This document shows positions 17,343-26,819 of a DNA stretch of 64,000 nucleotides, piece after piece. The translations under genes were made by a program, and so were the position numbers. Positions within the stretch are counted from its first letter, which is position 1. Each line of letters starts with the position of its first letter. The stretch lies in assembly GCF_000526415.1 (NCBI RefSeq), contig NZ_JAGA01000003.1:1207828-1271827 (forward strand), written 5' to 3'. The notes below the pieces were generated by a model. The model did not search any database. It saw nothing but the letters and a program-made list of their open reading frames with translations, and had not been told where the DNA came from. The DNA is from Kallotenue papyrolyticum (lineage in GTDB: Bacteria; Chloroflexota; Chloroflexia; Chloroflexales; Kallotenuaceae).

Positions 17343-17427
17343 GGGGACGTGGCGGAACTGGCAGACGCGATAGACTTAGGATCTATTGTCGCAAGACGTG
17401 AGAGTTCGAGTCTCTCCGTCCCCACCA
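17343..17427 (+). tRNA. tRNA-Leu (anticodon UAG)
   Basis: The acceptor stem GGGGACG pairs with CGTCCCC, followed by A and encoded CCA (17425-17427). The anticodon arm ATAGA-CTTAGGA-TCTAT places TAG as the anticodon, reading CUA. A long variable arm with a GCAA loop, as expected for a class II tRNA, and a T-arm GAGAG-TTCGAGT-CTCTC complete the fold. Confidence 0.96.
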
Positions 17428-17433
17428 GTGCCG

Positions 17434-17468
17434 ACGCCTGTTAGCACTGCTAGCAGGCGTTTCGTCTT
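17434..17468 (+). terminator. Terminator after tRNA-Leu
   Basis: 11-bp stem with one G-T pair (17434-17444 / 17448-17460 region, 3-nt loop) followed by TTTCGTCTT. It also overlaps the upstream side of the trigger-factor promoter. Confidence 0.6.
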
Positions 17469-17483
17469 GCGGGCAGAGGCGTG

Positions 17484-17492
17484 TGTTATAAT
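17484..17492 (+). promoter_or_regulatory. Trigger factor promoter (extended -10)
   Basis: TGTTATAAT extended -10 with a weak -35 (TCTTGC at 17465-17470, 16-bp spacer). Start predicted near 17499, giving a leader of about 45 nt to the GTG at 17544. Confidence 0.6.
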
Positions 17493-17543
17493 GCCCTGCA
17501 GCCCGCGCACAGGCGCGAATTTTGCGAGGAGTTCAGGATCACT

Positions 17544-19166
17544 GTGAAAGTTACCACCGAGCGACTACCCAAGAGCCAGATCGCGCTCAACATCGAGCTG
17601 GATGAACAGCAGGTGCAGCGCGGGCTGGATCGGGCCGCGCGCAAGCTGTCGGAGCAGTTTCGGATCCCCGGCTTCCGCCCCGGCAAGGCGCCGCGCAAGA
17701 TCGTCGAAAACTACTTCGGGCGTGAACGACTGCTGGAAGAGGCGACCGAAGACCTGATCCAGAAGACCTTTCCCCAGGCGCTGAAGCAGGAGCAGATTCT
17801 GCCGGTGGGTCGCCCCACGCTGGAGCACGTCGAACAACAGCCCTTCCGCTACCGCGTGATCGTACCAGTCGAGCCGACGGTGGAGCTGGGCGATTACCGC
17901 GCTTTCCGCCAGCCGCTGGAGCCGGAGCCGGTCAGCGAAGAGAGCGTCCAGAAGCTGCTGGAGGCCCAGCGCGAACAGCACGTCGTGCTGCGCGAGCTGG
18001 AGGAGCCGCGCCCAGCCCAGCCGGGCGACATGGTCAGCGTCGTGATCGAGACCGTGCGCGAGGAGTCCTCGGCGGAGGCCGCGGCGGATGAAGCACCGAC
18101 CGACGACGACACAGCCGATGAGCTCACCGCAGATGCTGAGGCCGACGCGGACGAGGCGAAGACCGACGCGCGCGAACAGCAGATCGCGCTGGTGGAAGGG
18201 CGCGTGCGGCCCGAGATCTACCAGGCGCTGCTGGGCGCCCAGCCCGGCGATGTGCGCACCGTGACGCTCGCCTCCGAGGCGGAGGACGAGGCCGAGGTCG
18301 AAGACGCCGGCGCAGAGCGGTCGTCCCGCACCACAACCTACACCCTGCGCGTCACCAACGTTCAGGAACGGCTGCTGCCTGAGTGGGACGAGCTGCCGAC
18401 GCTGGTCGAGTTCGACGGCGATCTGGACGCGCTGCGCGCCAATGCCCGCCAGCGCCTGGAGCGCGCTGCCGAGGAGAAAGCACGCCGCGCGCTCGTAGAC
18501 GCCTTCATCAACCACCTTGTCGCGCAGCACCCCGTAGAGCTGCCCGATGCCATGATTCGCGAACGCGCCGAGGAGCTGTTCCACCAGCAGGTCGCCGAGT
18601 TCGCGCGCTACGGCATCACCGAAGAGCAGTACCTCTCCATGCTCGGCAAATCGCACGACGAAGCCGTCGCGCAGTACATGGAGCAGGCCGAGCCGGAGGT
18701 GCGCCGCTCGCTCCTGCTGCGTGAGTTCGTGCGCCGCGAAGGGCTGACCGTCACCGAGGCCGACTTGGCCGCCGAGCGCGAGCGCTTCCTGGAGGAGATT
18801 GAACCGCAGCGCCGCGACGAGGCCCGCGCCCTGCTGAACCAGCCCAACATGACCCAGATGCTGGCCCAGGCGGCACTGGATCGCAAGCTGCGCGAGCGCA
18901 TCGTCGCCATCGCCACCGGCCAGCTCGCGGCCCACGCGCAGGAGGAGCAACCCGTGACGCAGGCCAACCCATCCGTCCCCCCGACGGGCGATGACGCGTC
19001 GCAGCCGCGCGTGCTGGACGACGTCGTGACCGGCGGTGTGACCCAGAACGATCTCTTCGCGGACGTCGGCCCCGACCCGACCTCCCAACACGGCACCAGT
19101 TCCGTGGAGCAGGCCGTCGCCGGCGACTACGGCCAGCAGTCCGACGACCCCGACTCGGCGCGATAG
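17544..19166 (+). CDS. tig: Trigger factor (ribosome-associated chaperone)
   Basis: 540 aa from a GTG at 17544, where the family signature (M)[11 protein letters not shown] begins. The longer frame from 17481 would overlap the -10 box. The ribosome-binding domain has [12 protein letters not shown] (about residues 48-59), the tail contact to L23. A PPIase-like middle domain follows, then the helical C-terminal domain. Two oddities: an Asp/Glu/Ala-rich insertion of roughly 40 residues (about 172-211) inside the middle domain, and a 75-residue Gln/Asp/Ser-rich C-terminal tail. The gene is longer than the usual 430-450 aa. clpP and clpX follow, the classical arrangement. Confidence 0.93.
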   Translation: MKVTTERLPKSQIALNIELDEQQVQRGLDRAARKLSEQFRIPGFRPGKAPRKIVENYFGRERLLEEATEDLIQKTFPQALKQEQILPVGRPTLEHVEQQPFRYRVIVPVEPTVELGDYRAFRQPLEPEPVSEESVQKLLEAQREQHVVLRELEEPRPAQPGDMVSVVIETVREESSAEAAADEAPTDDDTADELTADAEADADEAKTDAREQQIALVEGRVRPEIYQALLGAQPGDVRTVTLASEAEDEAEVEDAGAERSSRTTTYTLRVTNVQERLLPEWDELPTLVEFDGDLDALRANARQRLERAAEEKARRALVDAFINHLVAQHPVELPDAMIRERAEELFHQQVAEFARYGITEEQYLSMLGKSHDEAVAQYMEQAEPEVRRSLLLREFVRREGLTVTEADLAAERERFLEEIEPQRRDEARALLNQPNMTQMLAQAALDRKLRERIVAIATGQLAAHAQEEQPVTQANPSVPPTGDDASQPRVLDDVVTGGVTQNDLFADVGPDPTSQHGTSSVEQAVAGDYGQQSDDPDSAR

Positions 19167-19177
19167 CGCGGCAACGT

Positions 19178-19186
19178 GGTATGATC
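19178..19186 (+). promoter_or_regulatory. clpP extended -10
   Basis: TGGTATGAT lies between the tig stop and clpP. No good -35 is visible. It would start a leader of about 44 nt before the clpP ATG. Confidence 0.45.
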
Positions 19187-19236
19187 CGGAGGGAGCACCC
19201 GCCGTGCTCCCTTCCGAGCCGCAAAGGAGGGCAACC

Positions 19237-19863
19237 ATGGAATGGCTATCACCACAGATGGTGATACCGTACGTTGTCGAAAATACCAGCCGTGGCGAGC
19301 GCGTCTACGATATCTACTCGCGCTTGATGAAGGAACGCATCATCATCCTCGGCACGCCGATCGACGATCAGGTTGCCAACGTGATCGTCTCGCAGCTCCT
19401 CTTCCTGGAGCACGAGGATCCTGAGCGCGATATCCAGATCTTCATCAACAGCCCCGGCGGGTCGATCACTGCCGGCCTGGCGATCTACGATACGATGCAG
19501 ATGATCCGCCCGGATGTCGCTACCTTCTGCGTGGGTATGGCCGGCTCGATGGCTACGCCGATCCTGGCCGGCGGCGCCAAGGGCAAGCGCTACTCGCTGC
19601 CGCACTCCACGATCCATATGCATCCGGCGGGTATCGGACGCATCGGCGGCTACGCGCCCGATGTCGAGATCCAGGCGCGCGAACTGCTGCGCATGCAGTC
19701 GATCATCCGCGAACTGCTCTCCAAGGATACGGGGCAGCCGCTGGAGCGCATCGCACGCGACTTCGACCGCGACCTGTACATGGATCCGTACCAGGCTAAG
19801 GACTACGGCATCATCGACGAGGTGCTGGAGCCCGGCAAGGGCGTGCCACAGGCCAACGACTGA
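19237..19863 (+). CDS. clpP: ATP-dependent Clp protease proteolytic subunit
   Basis: 208-aa serine peptidase that forms the double-heptamer ClpP chamber. Catalytic Ser104 lies in GMAGSM, His129 in TIHMHP (25 residues later, the canonical spacing), and the Asp in the DRDLYM block near 178. SPGGSI, which lines the substrate groove, is present. AAAGGAGG lies 6 nt before the ATG at 19237; the longer frame from 19204 is rejected for that reason. It sits between tig and clpX, its partner unfoldase. Confidence 0.96.
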   Translation: MEWLSPQMVIPYVVENTSRGERVYDIYSRLMKERIIILGTPIDDQVANVIVSQLLFLEHEDPERDIQIFINSPGGSITAGLAIYDTMQMIRPDVATFCVGMAGSMATPILAGGAKGKRYSLPHSTIHMHPAGIGRIGGYAPDVEIQARELLRMQSIIRELLSKDTGQPLERIARDFDRDLYMDPYQAKDYGIIDEVLEPGKGVPQAND

Positions 19864-19871
19864 CCCGCAGG

Positions 19872-19905
19872 GCGTGAGGGGCGCGTCGGCAGTCGCCCCT
19901 CACGC
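19872..19905 (+). terminator. 12-bp hairpin between clpP and clpX
   Basis: Perfect 12-bp inverted repeat (19872-19883 / 19894-19905) with a 10-nt loop, 8 bp after the clpP stop and 44 bp before clpX. There is no T-run, so it may be a partial terminator or an mRNA-processing/stability stem setting clpP:clpX ratio. Confidence 0.5.
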
Positions 19906-19949
19906 GGCGCTTCACCGACACACGCTACACTCCACGTTGAGGATGACCC

Positions 19950-21236
19950 ATGTCGCGTACCCGCAGCGGACAGACAGCCTATGTGTGCTCGTTCTGCACG
20001 CGAGGCCAAGAAGATGTCCAGCGCCTGATCGCCGGTCCCGGCGGTGTCTTTATCTGCGATGAGTGCGTCGCGCTCTGCACCCAGATCATCGCCGAAGAGC
20101 GGGCCACGAAGCCGGCTCACCATCCTGTCACGCTTGGCCGCGTGCCACCTCCGGTGCGCATCCGCGAACAGCTCGATCAGTACGTCATCGGCCAGGAACG
20201 CGCCAAAAAAGTACTGGCCGTCGCGGTCTATAACCACTACAAGCGCATCCAGTCGGGCGGCGAGGCCGACGGCGTCGAACTGCAAAAGTCCAACATTCTG
20301 CTGCTCGGCCCGACCGGCAGCGGCAAAACGTTGCTGGCCGAAACCCTGGCGAAGATCCTGGATGTCCCCTTTGCGATTGCCGATGCCACCGCGCTGACCG
20401 AAGCGGGCTATGTCGGCGAAGATGTCGAAACGATCCTGCTGCGCCTGATCCAGGCCGCGGATGGCAATATCGAGCGCGCCCAGTTGGGCATCCTCTACCT
20501 GGACGAGATCGACAAGATCGCGCGCAAGGCCGATAATCCCTCGATCACCCGTGATGTCTCCGGCGAGGGCGTGCAGCAGGCCCTGCTCAAGATCATGGAG
20601 GGCTGCATCGCGCACGTGCCGCCGGTGCCGGGCCGCAAGCATCCGCAGCAGGAGTACATCCCCTTCGACACCACCAATGTGCTGTTCATCTGCGGCGGCG
20701 CGTTCGAAGGACTGGATCGGATCATCGCCAAACGCATCGGCGCCAGTCGGCGTATCGGCTTCGGCCATGCGCGGCGCTCGACCGAAGAGCGCGAGCGCGA
20801 GATTTCGCAGTTGCTGGCCCAAGCCACGCCCGACGATCTGCTGCGCTACGGCCTGATCCCCGAGTTTGTGGGCCGTCTGCCGATCACCGTGTCGCTCGAT
20901 GCGCTCGACAAGACCGCGCTGCTGCGCATCCTGACCGAGCCGCGCAATGCGGTGATCAAGCAGTACCAGAAGATGTTGGAACTGGATCGCGTCGAGCTGG
21001 AGGTCACCCGCGACGCGCTGGAGGCGATTGCCGAACGGGCCCTGGCGATGGGCACCGGCGCGCGCGCGCTGCGCTCGATCGTGGAGAACCTGCTGCTGGA
21101 TGTGATGTACGAGCTGCCGTCGCGCGACAATATCGCCCGCTGCATCATCAACAGCGAGGTGGTCCACGGTCGCGGCCAGCCGATCCTGGTGCCGCGCGCG
21201 GATGGCCGTCGCCGGCTGCTCGACGAAGCGGTATAG
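19950..21236 (+). CDS. clpX: ATP-dependent Clp protease ATP-binding subunit ClpX
   Basis: 428-aa AAA+ unfoldase that recognises substrates and feeds ClpP. The N-terminal zinc-binding domain has CSFC and CDEC (about residues 13-16 and 35-38). Walker A GPTGSGKT lies near 118, Walker B LYLDEID near 178, the sensor/Arg-finger region around FVGRLP near 300, and GARALRSI (sensor 2) near 365. The ClpP-docking loop region is [15 protein letters not shown]. It follows clpP by 86 bp with a hairpin in between and is 12 bp from a response-regulator gene. Confidence 0.96.
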   Translation: MSRTRSGQTAYVCSFCTRGQEDVQRLIAGPGGVFICDECVALCTQIIAEERATKPAHHPVTLGRVPPPVRIREQLDQYVIGQERAKKVLAVAVYNHYKRIQSGGEADGVELQKSNILLLGPTGSGKTLLAETLAKILDVPFAIADATALTEAGYVGEDVETILLRLIQAADGNIERAQLGILYLDEIDKIARKADNPSITRDVSGEGVQQALLKIMEGCIAHVPPVPGRKHPQQEYIPFDTTNVLFICGGAFEGLDRIIAKRIGASRRIGFGHARRSTEEREREISQLLAQATPDDLLRYGLIPEFVGRLPITVSLDALDKTALLRILTEPRNAVIKQYQKMLELDRVELEVTRDALEAIAERALAMGTGARALRSIVENLLLDVMYELPSRDNIARCIINSEVVHGRGQPILVPRADGRRRLLDEAV

Positions 21237-21248
21237 CCAGCCTGCACC

Positions 21249-21986
21249 ATGCGCCTGCTACGCAAAACCCGGCCAACCAACGATCCCCGTCAACGGCGAC
21301 GCATTCTGGTCGCCGACGATGACCCGTCGATCGCGCAGCTCGTCAAAACGGCCCTGCGCGATCCCCGCTACGAGGTCACTGCCGTGGTCAACGGTCTGCA
21401 GGCGATCAACCAGTTTCGCCAGACCACCTTCGACCTGGTGATCCTCGACGTGATGATGCCCTACGTGGACGGCTTCGAGGCCTGCAAGCGCATCCGCGAC
21501 ACCTCAGACGTGCCAATCATTATCCTCACCTCGCGCGACGGCACCGATGATGTGGTGCACGGCTTCGAGCTGGGCGCCGACGACTACATCACCAAGCCCT
21601 TCAAGATCGCCGAGCTATTGGCGCGCGTCGAGGCGATCCTGCGCCGCGTCGAAGGGCGCCATGAGCGCCTCGCGCCGCCGGTGCTGGATGTCGGTGAGAT
21701 CCATATCGACAAACCGCGCCACCTGGTCACGCTCGGCGGGCGCCCCATCGCCCTGACCCCGATGGAGTTCGAGCTGCTCTACTTCCTGGCGGCCAACGCC
21801 GGGCAGGTCTTCGACCGTGAGACGCTGTTCCGCGAGGTGTGGGGCTACGAATATGTGGGCGAGACCAACCTGGTGGATGTGTGCGTGCGGCGCCTGCGCG
21901 AAAAGATCGAGGACGAGCCCTCCAAGCCCAGACGCATTGTCACCGTGCGCGGCGTGGGCTACAAACTCGCGGACATGAGCGAGTAG
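21249..21986 (+). CDS. OmpR/PhoB-family response regulator
   Basis: 245 aa: receiver domain (about 17-130) with the acidic pair in VADDD, phospho-acceptor Asp in LVILDVMMP and Lys in ITKPFK; then a winged-helix DNA-binding domain (about 145-242) with LTPMEFELL and VDVCVRRLREKIE. No histidine kinase is adjacent, so it is an orphan by location. The start lies 12 bp after clpX with no terminator between, so the two are probably co-transcribed. The targets are unknown. Confidence 0.92.
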   Translation: MRLLRKTRPTNDPRQRRRILVADDDPSIAQLVKTALRDPRYEVTAVVNGLQAINQFRQTTFDLVILDVMMPYVDGFEACKRIRDTSDVPIIILTSRDGTDDVVHGFELGADDYITKPFKIAELLARVEAILRRVEGRHERLAPPVLDVGEIHIDKPRHLVTLGGRPIALTPMEFELLYFLAANAGQVFDRETLFREVWGYEYVGETNLVDVCVRRLREKIEDEPSKPRRIVTVRGVGYKLADMSE

Positions 21987-22017
21987 CGCACGCCAGCCCC
22001 GGCTGCTCCACTACCGG

Positions 22018-22046
22018 TTGCTTCTCCTGGGCGGACGTGCTATGAT
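22018..22046 (+). promoter_or_regulatory. Promoter of the anchored hypothetical gene
   Basis: -35 TTGCTT (22018-22023), 17-bp spacer, extended -10 TGC-TATGAT (22041-22046). Predicted leader of about 100 nt before the ATG at 22153. Confidence 0.6.
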
Positions 22047-22152
22047 GGCGGCACAGTGCTGCGCCCCATCTGATCCAGGCGGCATATCGAGCCCACCGCT
22101 TGAATCCACGTCGCACCGCTCTGCGCAGCTTCAGCGCTCCAGGAGCACCCGT

Positions 22153-22881
22153 ATGCAGTCACGCGGTGGTTCGGAGGTTAAGGGGGCGTTCATTGGCTGC
22201 CTGGGCGTAGTCATCGCAGCGATCATCAGCCTGGGAACGCCCCTGATGGCGCGCCTCGTTGATATATTTTTTCCACCACCGGCGACGAGCATCGCCACGC
22301 CGCCAACCGTCGCGCCAAGGGTAACGCCCAACCCGCCTCCGCAGACACCCCCCGCATTTACGCCCATGTCCCCAACGCCTGTGCCGACCATCGGCGCAAT
22401 GCCCAAGTCGCCAACGCCCAGCGCGTCTCCGGGACAGGTCAGCTTCGATCTGCCTACTCCCGAGCCGATCATACCGGCGGATCAGGCCGCGATTGCCAAC
22501 TTTCTAGCCTACGCCAACCAGGTCGAAATCTACACACGCGCTACGGGCGACTTCACCTACGCCGACAATGTCTTTGCCGGCGCTCAGTTAGCCAAGCTCG
22601 AGCAAGAGATCGCGACGCTCAGGGAGCAAGGAGTCGTCCAGCTCGCCTCGTTCGACGGCTCCAGCAGCGCCATTCGCACAATCAAAAGAGTAGATGAGGT
22701 GACGCTGGCTGTGGATACCTGTGAGATATGGAGTGCGACCTATAAGCGGTTGCTGGATGACAGTATCGCTTATGTTCAGCCAGCCACCCTGTTCCCGCAA
22801 ACGATCACGCTGGAAGACTTCGATGGCGTCTGGCTGATTACCTACGTCGAGCACTATCCGCCACCCCACTTTTGCCAGTGA
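22153..22881 (+). CDS. Hypothetical membrane-anchored protein with Pro/Thr-rich linker
   Basis: 242 aa, not recognised. A short N-terminus is followed by one hydrophobic segment (about residues 12-35), then a Pro/Thr/Ser-rich linker (about 40-105) and a globular extracytoplasmic domain of about 130 residues with a helix-rich start and a beta-like end (DGVWLITYVEHYP). That last part faintly recalls NTF2- or ARC6-IMS-type folds; this is only an impression. The ATG at 22153 has AGGAG 8 nt upstream, and the longer frame from 22018 would start on the -35 box. Base composition is less GC-rich than the neighbours. It converges on gyrA across a bidirectional terminator. Confidence 0.7.
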   Translation: MQSRGGSEVKGAFIGCLGVVIAAIISLGTPLMARLVDIFFPPPATSIATPPTVAPRVTPNPPPQTPPAFTPMSPTPVPTIGAMPKSPTPSASPGQVSFDLPTPEPIIPADQAAIANFLAYANQVEIYTRATGDFTYADNVFAGAQLAKLEQEIATLREQGVVQLASFDGSSSAIRTIKRVDEVTLAVDTCEIWSATYKRLLDDSIAYVQPATLFPQTITLEDFDGVWLITYVEHYPPPHFCQ

Positions 22882-22916
22882 GCTCGTGCTACGGCAGAAA
22901 GCGTTCGACCTCGGCA

Positions 22917-22949
22917 ACACCCCCTCTGCGGCGCGCGAAGAGGGGGTGT
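22917..22949. terminator. Bidirectional terminator between hypothetical gene and gyrA
   Basis: Perfect 11-bp inverted repeat (22917-22927 / 22939-22949) with an 11-nt GC-rich loop, placed between two convergent genes. No strong T-run on either side. Confidence 0.6.
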
Positions 22950-22963
22950 GCAGATGCGACGTC

Positions 22964-25468
22964 CTACTGGGCGACCGCGCCGTTACCGCCGGGCTCGTCA
23001 GCGGGACGCAGCGCCTCGCTGGCCGACATCACCGCCGGATTGCTGCCCTCCTCCAGCGGCTCGACCGTGAGCGCCGCCACCTCGTCGCCGGGCTTGAGGT
23101 CGATCACGCGCACGCCCTGCGTGGCGCGGCCCAGGCAGGAGATGCTCGCGGCGGCCACTTTGATCAGGATGCCCTGGCGCGTGATCAGCGTGAGCGTATC
23201 GGCGGGATTGACCACGCAGGCCGCAGCGACCTCATCGCCCTCGCGCAGGCGGATGGTGATCACGCCGCCGGTGGCGCGGCCTTTGACCGGGTACTCGTCC
23301 AGGCTGGTGCGCTTGCCCTGACCGCGCCGCGTGACGACCAGGAGATCGGCATCCGCACGCACCAGATCCATGCCTACGACGCGATCACCCGCCGCCAGGT
23401 TGATGCCGGTTACGCCACTGGCCGGACGCCCCATGGGCCGCACCTGGTTCTGCTTGAAGCGCAGCGTCTGCCCCTGCGCGGTGGTGAGCAGCACGTCCTC
23501 ATCGCCCTGGCTCAGCTTGACCCAGCGCAGCGCGTCGCCCTCCTCCAGGCCGATGGCGATCAGCCCGTTGGAGCGCACCGTTGCAAACTCTTGCAGCAGC
23601 GTGCGCTTGACCTTGCCGTTGACCGTGGCCATCAGCAGGTATTCGCCGTCCTCGAAGTCTGGCACCGGCAGCACGCTGGTGACCTGCTCGCCAGGCGCCA
23701 AGCTGATCAGATTAACCAGCGGTAACCCCTTGGCGGTGCGGCTGCCGTCCGGCACCTCGTGGGCTTTGAGCTGATAGACCTTGCCGCGATCGGTGAAGAA
23801 CAGCAGGTCGTCCATGGTATTGCAGGCGACCAGATGCTCGACCACATCCTGATCGCGGGTGGTCATGCCGCGAATGCCACGCCCACCGCGGTTCTGCGGA
23901 CGGTAGGTATCGGCATTGACGCGTTTGATGTAGCCGCGGTCGGTGACGGTTACCAGCACCTGCACATCGGGGATCAGGTCTTCGGCGCTGATGTCGCCGT
24001 TGGCCTCGGCCACGATGCGCGTGCGGCGGGCATCGCCGTACTTCTCCTTGAGCTCGGCCAGGTCCTGTTTGATGATCTGCAGCACGCGCCGCACATTGGC
24101 CAGGATATCTTCCAGCTCGGCGATCAGCTTGATCACCTCGCGGTACTCATCCTCGATCTTTTTGCGCTCCAGCGCCGCCAGCCGGCCAAGCTGCATCTCC
24201 AGGATCGCGTTGGCCTGCTCCTCGCTGAGCTGGAAGGCGCGCATCAGGTTGTTGCGCGCCGAATCGCGCGTGCGCGACTCGCGAATGGTCTGGATCACGG
24301 CGTCCAGGTGGTCCAGCGCGATCTTGAGACCTTCCAGAATATGCGCCCGGCGGCGCGCCTTGTCCAGCTCGAACTCGGTGCGGCGGCGGATCACCTCGCG
24401 ACGGTGCTCGATGTAGTGCTGCAGCACCTTTTTCAGCGGCAGGACGCGCGGCTGATTGCCCTCGGTCAGCGCCAGCATATTGATGCCGAAGCTCACCTGC
24501 ATCTGCGTGAACTTGAAGAGCTGGTTGAGCACCTTCTTGGGCTGCGCATCCTGCTTGAGGATGATCACCAGCCGAATGCCGTTGCGGTCCGACTCGTCGC
24601 GAATATCGCGGATACCGTCGATCTTGCGCTCCTTAACCAGCTCGGCGATGCGCTCCTGCAGGCGTGCTTTGTTGACCTGGTAGGGCAGCTCGGTGACGAC
24701 GATATGGTAGGCGCCGCGCGCGGCCTCTTCGATGTGCGCCTTGGCGCGGATCACAATGTGGCCCTTGCCGGTCGAGTAGGCGTTGACGATGCCCTCCGCG
24801 CCGAGGATCACGCCGCCGGTGGGGAAATCCGGCCCCGGCAGCCGCTCCATCAGCTCCTCGACCGTCGCCTCCGGATTGTCGATCAGGTAGCTGATCGCGT
24901 CGCAGACCTCGCCCAGGTTGTGCGGCGGGATGTTGGTCGCCATACCCACCGCGATGCCGGCTGCGCCGTTGATCAACAGGTTGGGCAGCCGCGCCGGCAA
25001 GACCTTGGGCTCCTGGTACGAACCGTCGAAGTTGGGGCCGAAATCGACGGTATTCTTTTCGATATCGACCAGCAGCTCCTCGGCAATCTGCGCCAGCCGC
25101 GCCTCGGTATAGCGCATCGCCGCCGGTGGATCACCATCCACGCTACCAAAGTTCCCTTGGCCATCCACCAGCGGGTAGCGGATGTTCCATTCCTGCGCCA
25201 GGCGCGCCAGCGCATCATAGACCGCACCATCGCCGTGGGGATGCATCTTGCCCAGCACATCGCCGACGATGCGCGCACACTTTTTGTAGGGCTGGTTGTG
25301 GCGCAGGCCCATGTCCCACATCCCGTACAGGATGCGGCGCTGGACCGGCTTGAGCCCGTCGCGCACGTCCGGCAGCGCGCGCGAGACGATCACGCTCATA
25401 GCGTAATCGAGGTAGGCGTCGCGCATCTCCTTGACGATATCGACGGGCCGCACGAGACCGATTTCCAC
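22964..25468 (-). CDS. gyrA: DNA gyrase subunit A
   Basis: 834 aa, the DNA-breaking/rejoining subunit of gyrase. Catalytic Tyr in AAMRYTE, breakage-reunion domain in the first 500 residues, then the six-bladed C-terminal domain with a GyrA-box (QNRGGRG), which favours gyrase over topoisomerase IV. In the quinolone-determining region [10 protein letters not shown], the position equal to E. coli Ser83 is Gly while the Asp87 equivalent is kept. ATG at 25468 begins the usual N-terminus; a good promoter lies upstream (25547-25518). gyrB is not in the window. Confidence 0.96.
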   Translation of the reverse strand: MEIGLVRPVDIVKEMRDAYLDYAMSVIVSRALPDVRDGLKPVQRRILYGMWDMGLRHNQPYKKCARIVGDVLGKMHPHGDGAVYDALARLAQEWNIRYPLVDGQGNFGSVDGDPPAAMRYTEARLAQIAEELLVDIEKNTVDFGPNFDGSYQEPKVLPARLPNLLINGAAGIAVGMATNIPPHNLGEVCDAISYLIDNPEATVEELMERLPGPDFPTGGVILGAEGIVNAYSTGKGHIVIRAKAHIEEAARGAYHIVVTELPYQVNKARLQERIAELVKERKIDGIRDIRDESDRNGIRLVIILKQDAQPKKVLNQLFKFTQMQVSFGINMLALTEGNQPRVLPLKKVLQHYIEHRREVIRRRTEFELDKARRRAHILEGLKIALDHLDAVIQTIRESRTRDSARNNLMRAFQLSEEQANAILEMQLGRLAALERKKIEDEYREVIKLIAELEDILANVRRVLQIIKQDLAELKEKYGDARRTRIVAEANGDISAEDLIPDVQVLVTVTDRGYIKRVNADTYRPQNRGGRGIRGMTTRDQDVVEHLVACNTMDDLLFFTDRGKVYQLKAHEVPDGSRTAKGLPLVNLISLAPGEQVTSVLPVPDFEDGEYLLMATVNGKVKRTLLQEFATVRSNGLIAIGLEEGDALRWVKLSQGDEDVLLTTAQGQTLRFKQNQVRPMGRPASGVTGINLAAGDRVVGMDLVRADADLLVVTRRGQGKRTSLDEYPVKGRATGGVITIRLREGDEVAAACVVNPADTLTLITRQGILIKVAAASISCLGRATQGVRVIDLKPGDEVAALTVEPLEEGSNPAVMSASEALRPADEPGGNGAVAQ

Positions 25469-25517
25469 GCTGTTCTCCCTTGCGTTGATCTCAGGATTTA
25501 GCCGATACTAATGCTGT

Positions 25518-25547
25518 ATTATACCACCCGCCCTCCCCCCCTGTCGA
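25518..25547 (-). promoter_or_regulatory. gyrA promoter
   Basis: Minus strand: -35 TCGACA (25547-25542), 18-bp spacer, extended -10 TGG-TATAAT (25523-25518). Leader of about 43 nt. Confidence 0.7.
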
Positions 25548-25900
25548 GCCGGAATACGCACATGCGTTCTCTGTGCACCGGCCGACGTCCAGGCAGCCGA
25601 GACAGCCCGCGGCCCGGGTGCATACCAGGTTGGTGCGCGTCGCGGCGGTCATCGACAGAGCGTGCGCGTGGTCGGGTCCGCGGCTGGATGATCGCTGCGT
25701 GCTGCTGCGCTGCACAGCGCTGCCGTCGATCTTCATCGAACCACTCAGGACGGAATGTGCGGAGGATGGCGGTGAACTGCCGGCGCAGGAGCTGCGGATC
25801 GCGCGGCGGCGCGAAGCAACCTGTGCCGGTTTCTGACCTAGGCCGACAGCGATGCGCAGGCGATCACCGGAGTGACGGCGCGGATTGCGCGCGTCGCCAA
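25548..25900. other. Intergenic stretch without recognised gene
   Basis: About 350 bp between the gyrA promoter and the next minus-strand gene. Open frames on both strands give low-complexity Arg/Ser-rich peptides with no family signature, no good start sites and no repeat structure. I see nothing definable; a decayed gene is possible. Confidence 0.5.
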
Positions 25901-26584
25901 TCACCCGTGATCGAGCGGCTCCGCGGCAACACGGCGCTGCACAGCGCTCTCGTCCATAGCGCGGCGCGCCAGGGTTGCCCGCACCCGCGCGGCGCGCGCC
26001 AGACTGCCGAAGATCGCCGCCACCAGCAGCGCCAGGCCGGTGAGCGCGCCCAGCACGGGCAGCGCCGCGCTCGCGGAGGCAAAGGCTATGGCGATCACCG
26101 CGCCGCCGGAGGCCAGCGCCAGTCCGAGAAACAGCATTGCCCAGCCGCGTAACAGCGCGGCGTCCTGCTCGGCCTGCTGATACTGCTCGACCAGGTGGCC
26201 AAGCAGCAGGCGGACCGTGAGCGGAGGCGTAGCCGCGGCACTGCTCTGCTGCAGCTGCTGGATCACAATTGCGCGGAGATAGCGCATGCTGCGTTGCAGG
26301 TCGGCAATGGCTTTGGCATCGCGCGCCTGCGCCGCGGCCACCTGGCTGATGGTCTGACCCTGGGCGGCGATCGCGCTGACCTGTTTCTGCAGCACATCAA
26401 AGGCGCGGATCAGGGCCTGCACGCGGCGGGCGGTCAGGTCGCGCTGCTCGCCGGTGGAGGACGCGCCGCTCGCAGCGGGCCGCGCCCCGGCCTGGAGCGA
26501 TTCCAGCAGGGCATCCAGGTCCGCAGGCGAAATGCCGGACGGCGATTGGCGTGGCGCTTGGCCGTGTGGGGCAGATTGCGTCAT
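25901..26584 (-). CDS. Hypothetical protein with coiled-coil region and two C-terminal TM helices
   Basis: About 227 aa, not recognised. Residues 1-40 are Gln/Ser/Pro-rich; about 50-130 are Ala/Gln-rich and helical, probably coiled coil, with heptad-like spacing (VLQKQVSAIAAQGQTISQV). About 145-205 contain two hydrophobic helices close together (WAMLFLGLALASGGAVIAIAF and LPVLGALTGLALLVAAIF), followed by a short basic tail. This is an integral membrane protein with a cytoplasmic coiled coil. The ATG at 26584 was preferred over 26632 because the upstream extension is Arg-rich; no strong ribosome site decides it. Divergent from clpB. Confidence 0.6.
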   Translation of the reverse strand: MTQSAPHGQAPRQSPSGISPADLDALLESLQAGARPAASGASSTGEQRDLTARRVQALIRAFDVLQKQVSAIAAQGQTISQVAAAQARDAKAIADLQRSMRYLRAIVIQQLQQSSAAATPPLTVRLLLGHLVEQYQQAEQDAALLRGWAMLFLGLALASGGAVIAIAFASASAALPVLGALTGLALLVAAIFGSLARAARVRATLARRAMDESAVQRRVAAEPLDHG

Positions 26585-26682
26585 GGCGTGCGTCGCACTC
26601 CTGCGTAGCCTTGGCGGGCTGCGTACTGCCATGCTACTCGAAGCGACTCATGGTGTCAACCGCGCCGCATCCCTGCTCCCGC

Positions 26683-26721
26683 TAACACAACACTAACACT
26701 GCGCTAGGAAGCAATTAACAC
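26683..26721 (+). promoter_or_regulatory. TAACAC direct repeats upstream of clpB
   Basis: Three copies of TAACAC start at 26683, 26694 and 26716, that is 11 and 22 bp apart, on one face of the helix. Such 11-bp-spaced direct repeats are typical of OmpR/PhoB-type regulator sites. No CIRCE or HAIR element is seen here. Confidence 0.4.
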
Positions 26722-26819
26722 CCTACCGGTACACTAAGAGGTAGCAATATGGCATCTTGTGGCGCAGTCTCTGCTGCATAGATGACAGGCGGCAATGCGT
26801 AGCATGGTGAGGAAGAGCA

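Noticed and set aside
23759..25501. A 580-codon plus-strand open frame over gyrA
   Set aside because: Shadow frame; composition (His/Asp/Gln/Leu-rich) is typical of the antisense of high-GC genes.
25511..26152. Plus-strand 213-codon frame between gyrA and the next gene
   Set aside because: Arg/Cys-rich, overlaps the real minus-strand gene, and has no ribosome site.
26640..26819. CIRCE or HAIR heat-shock operator upstream of clpB
   Set aside because: Neither the TTAGCACTC/GAGTGCTAA nor the CTTGAGT/ACTCAAG dyad is present.
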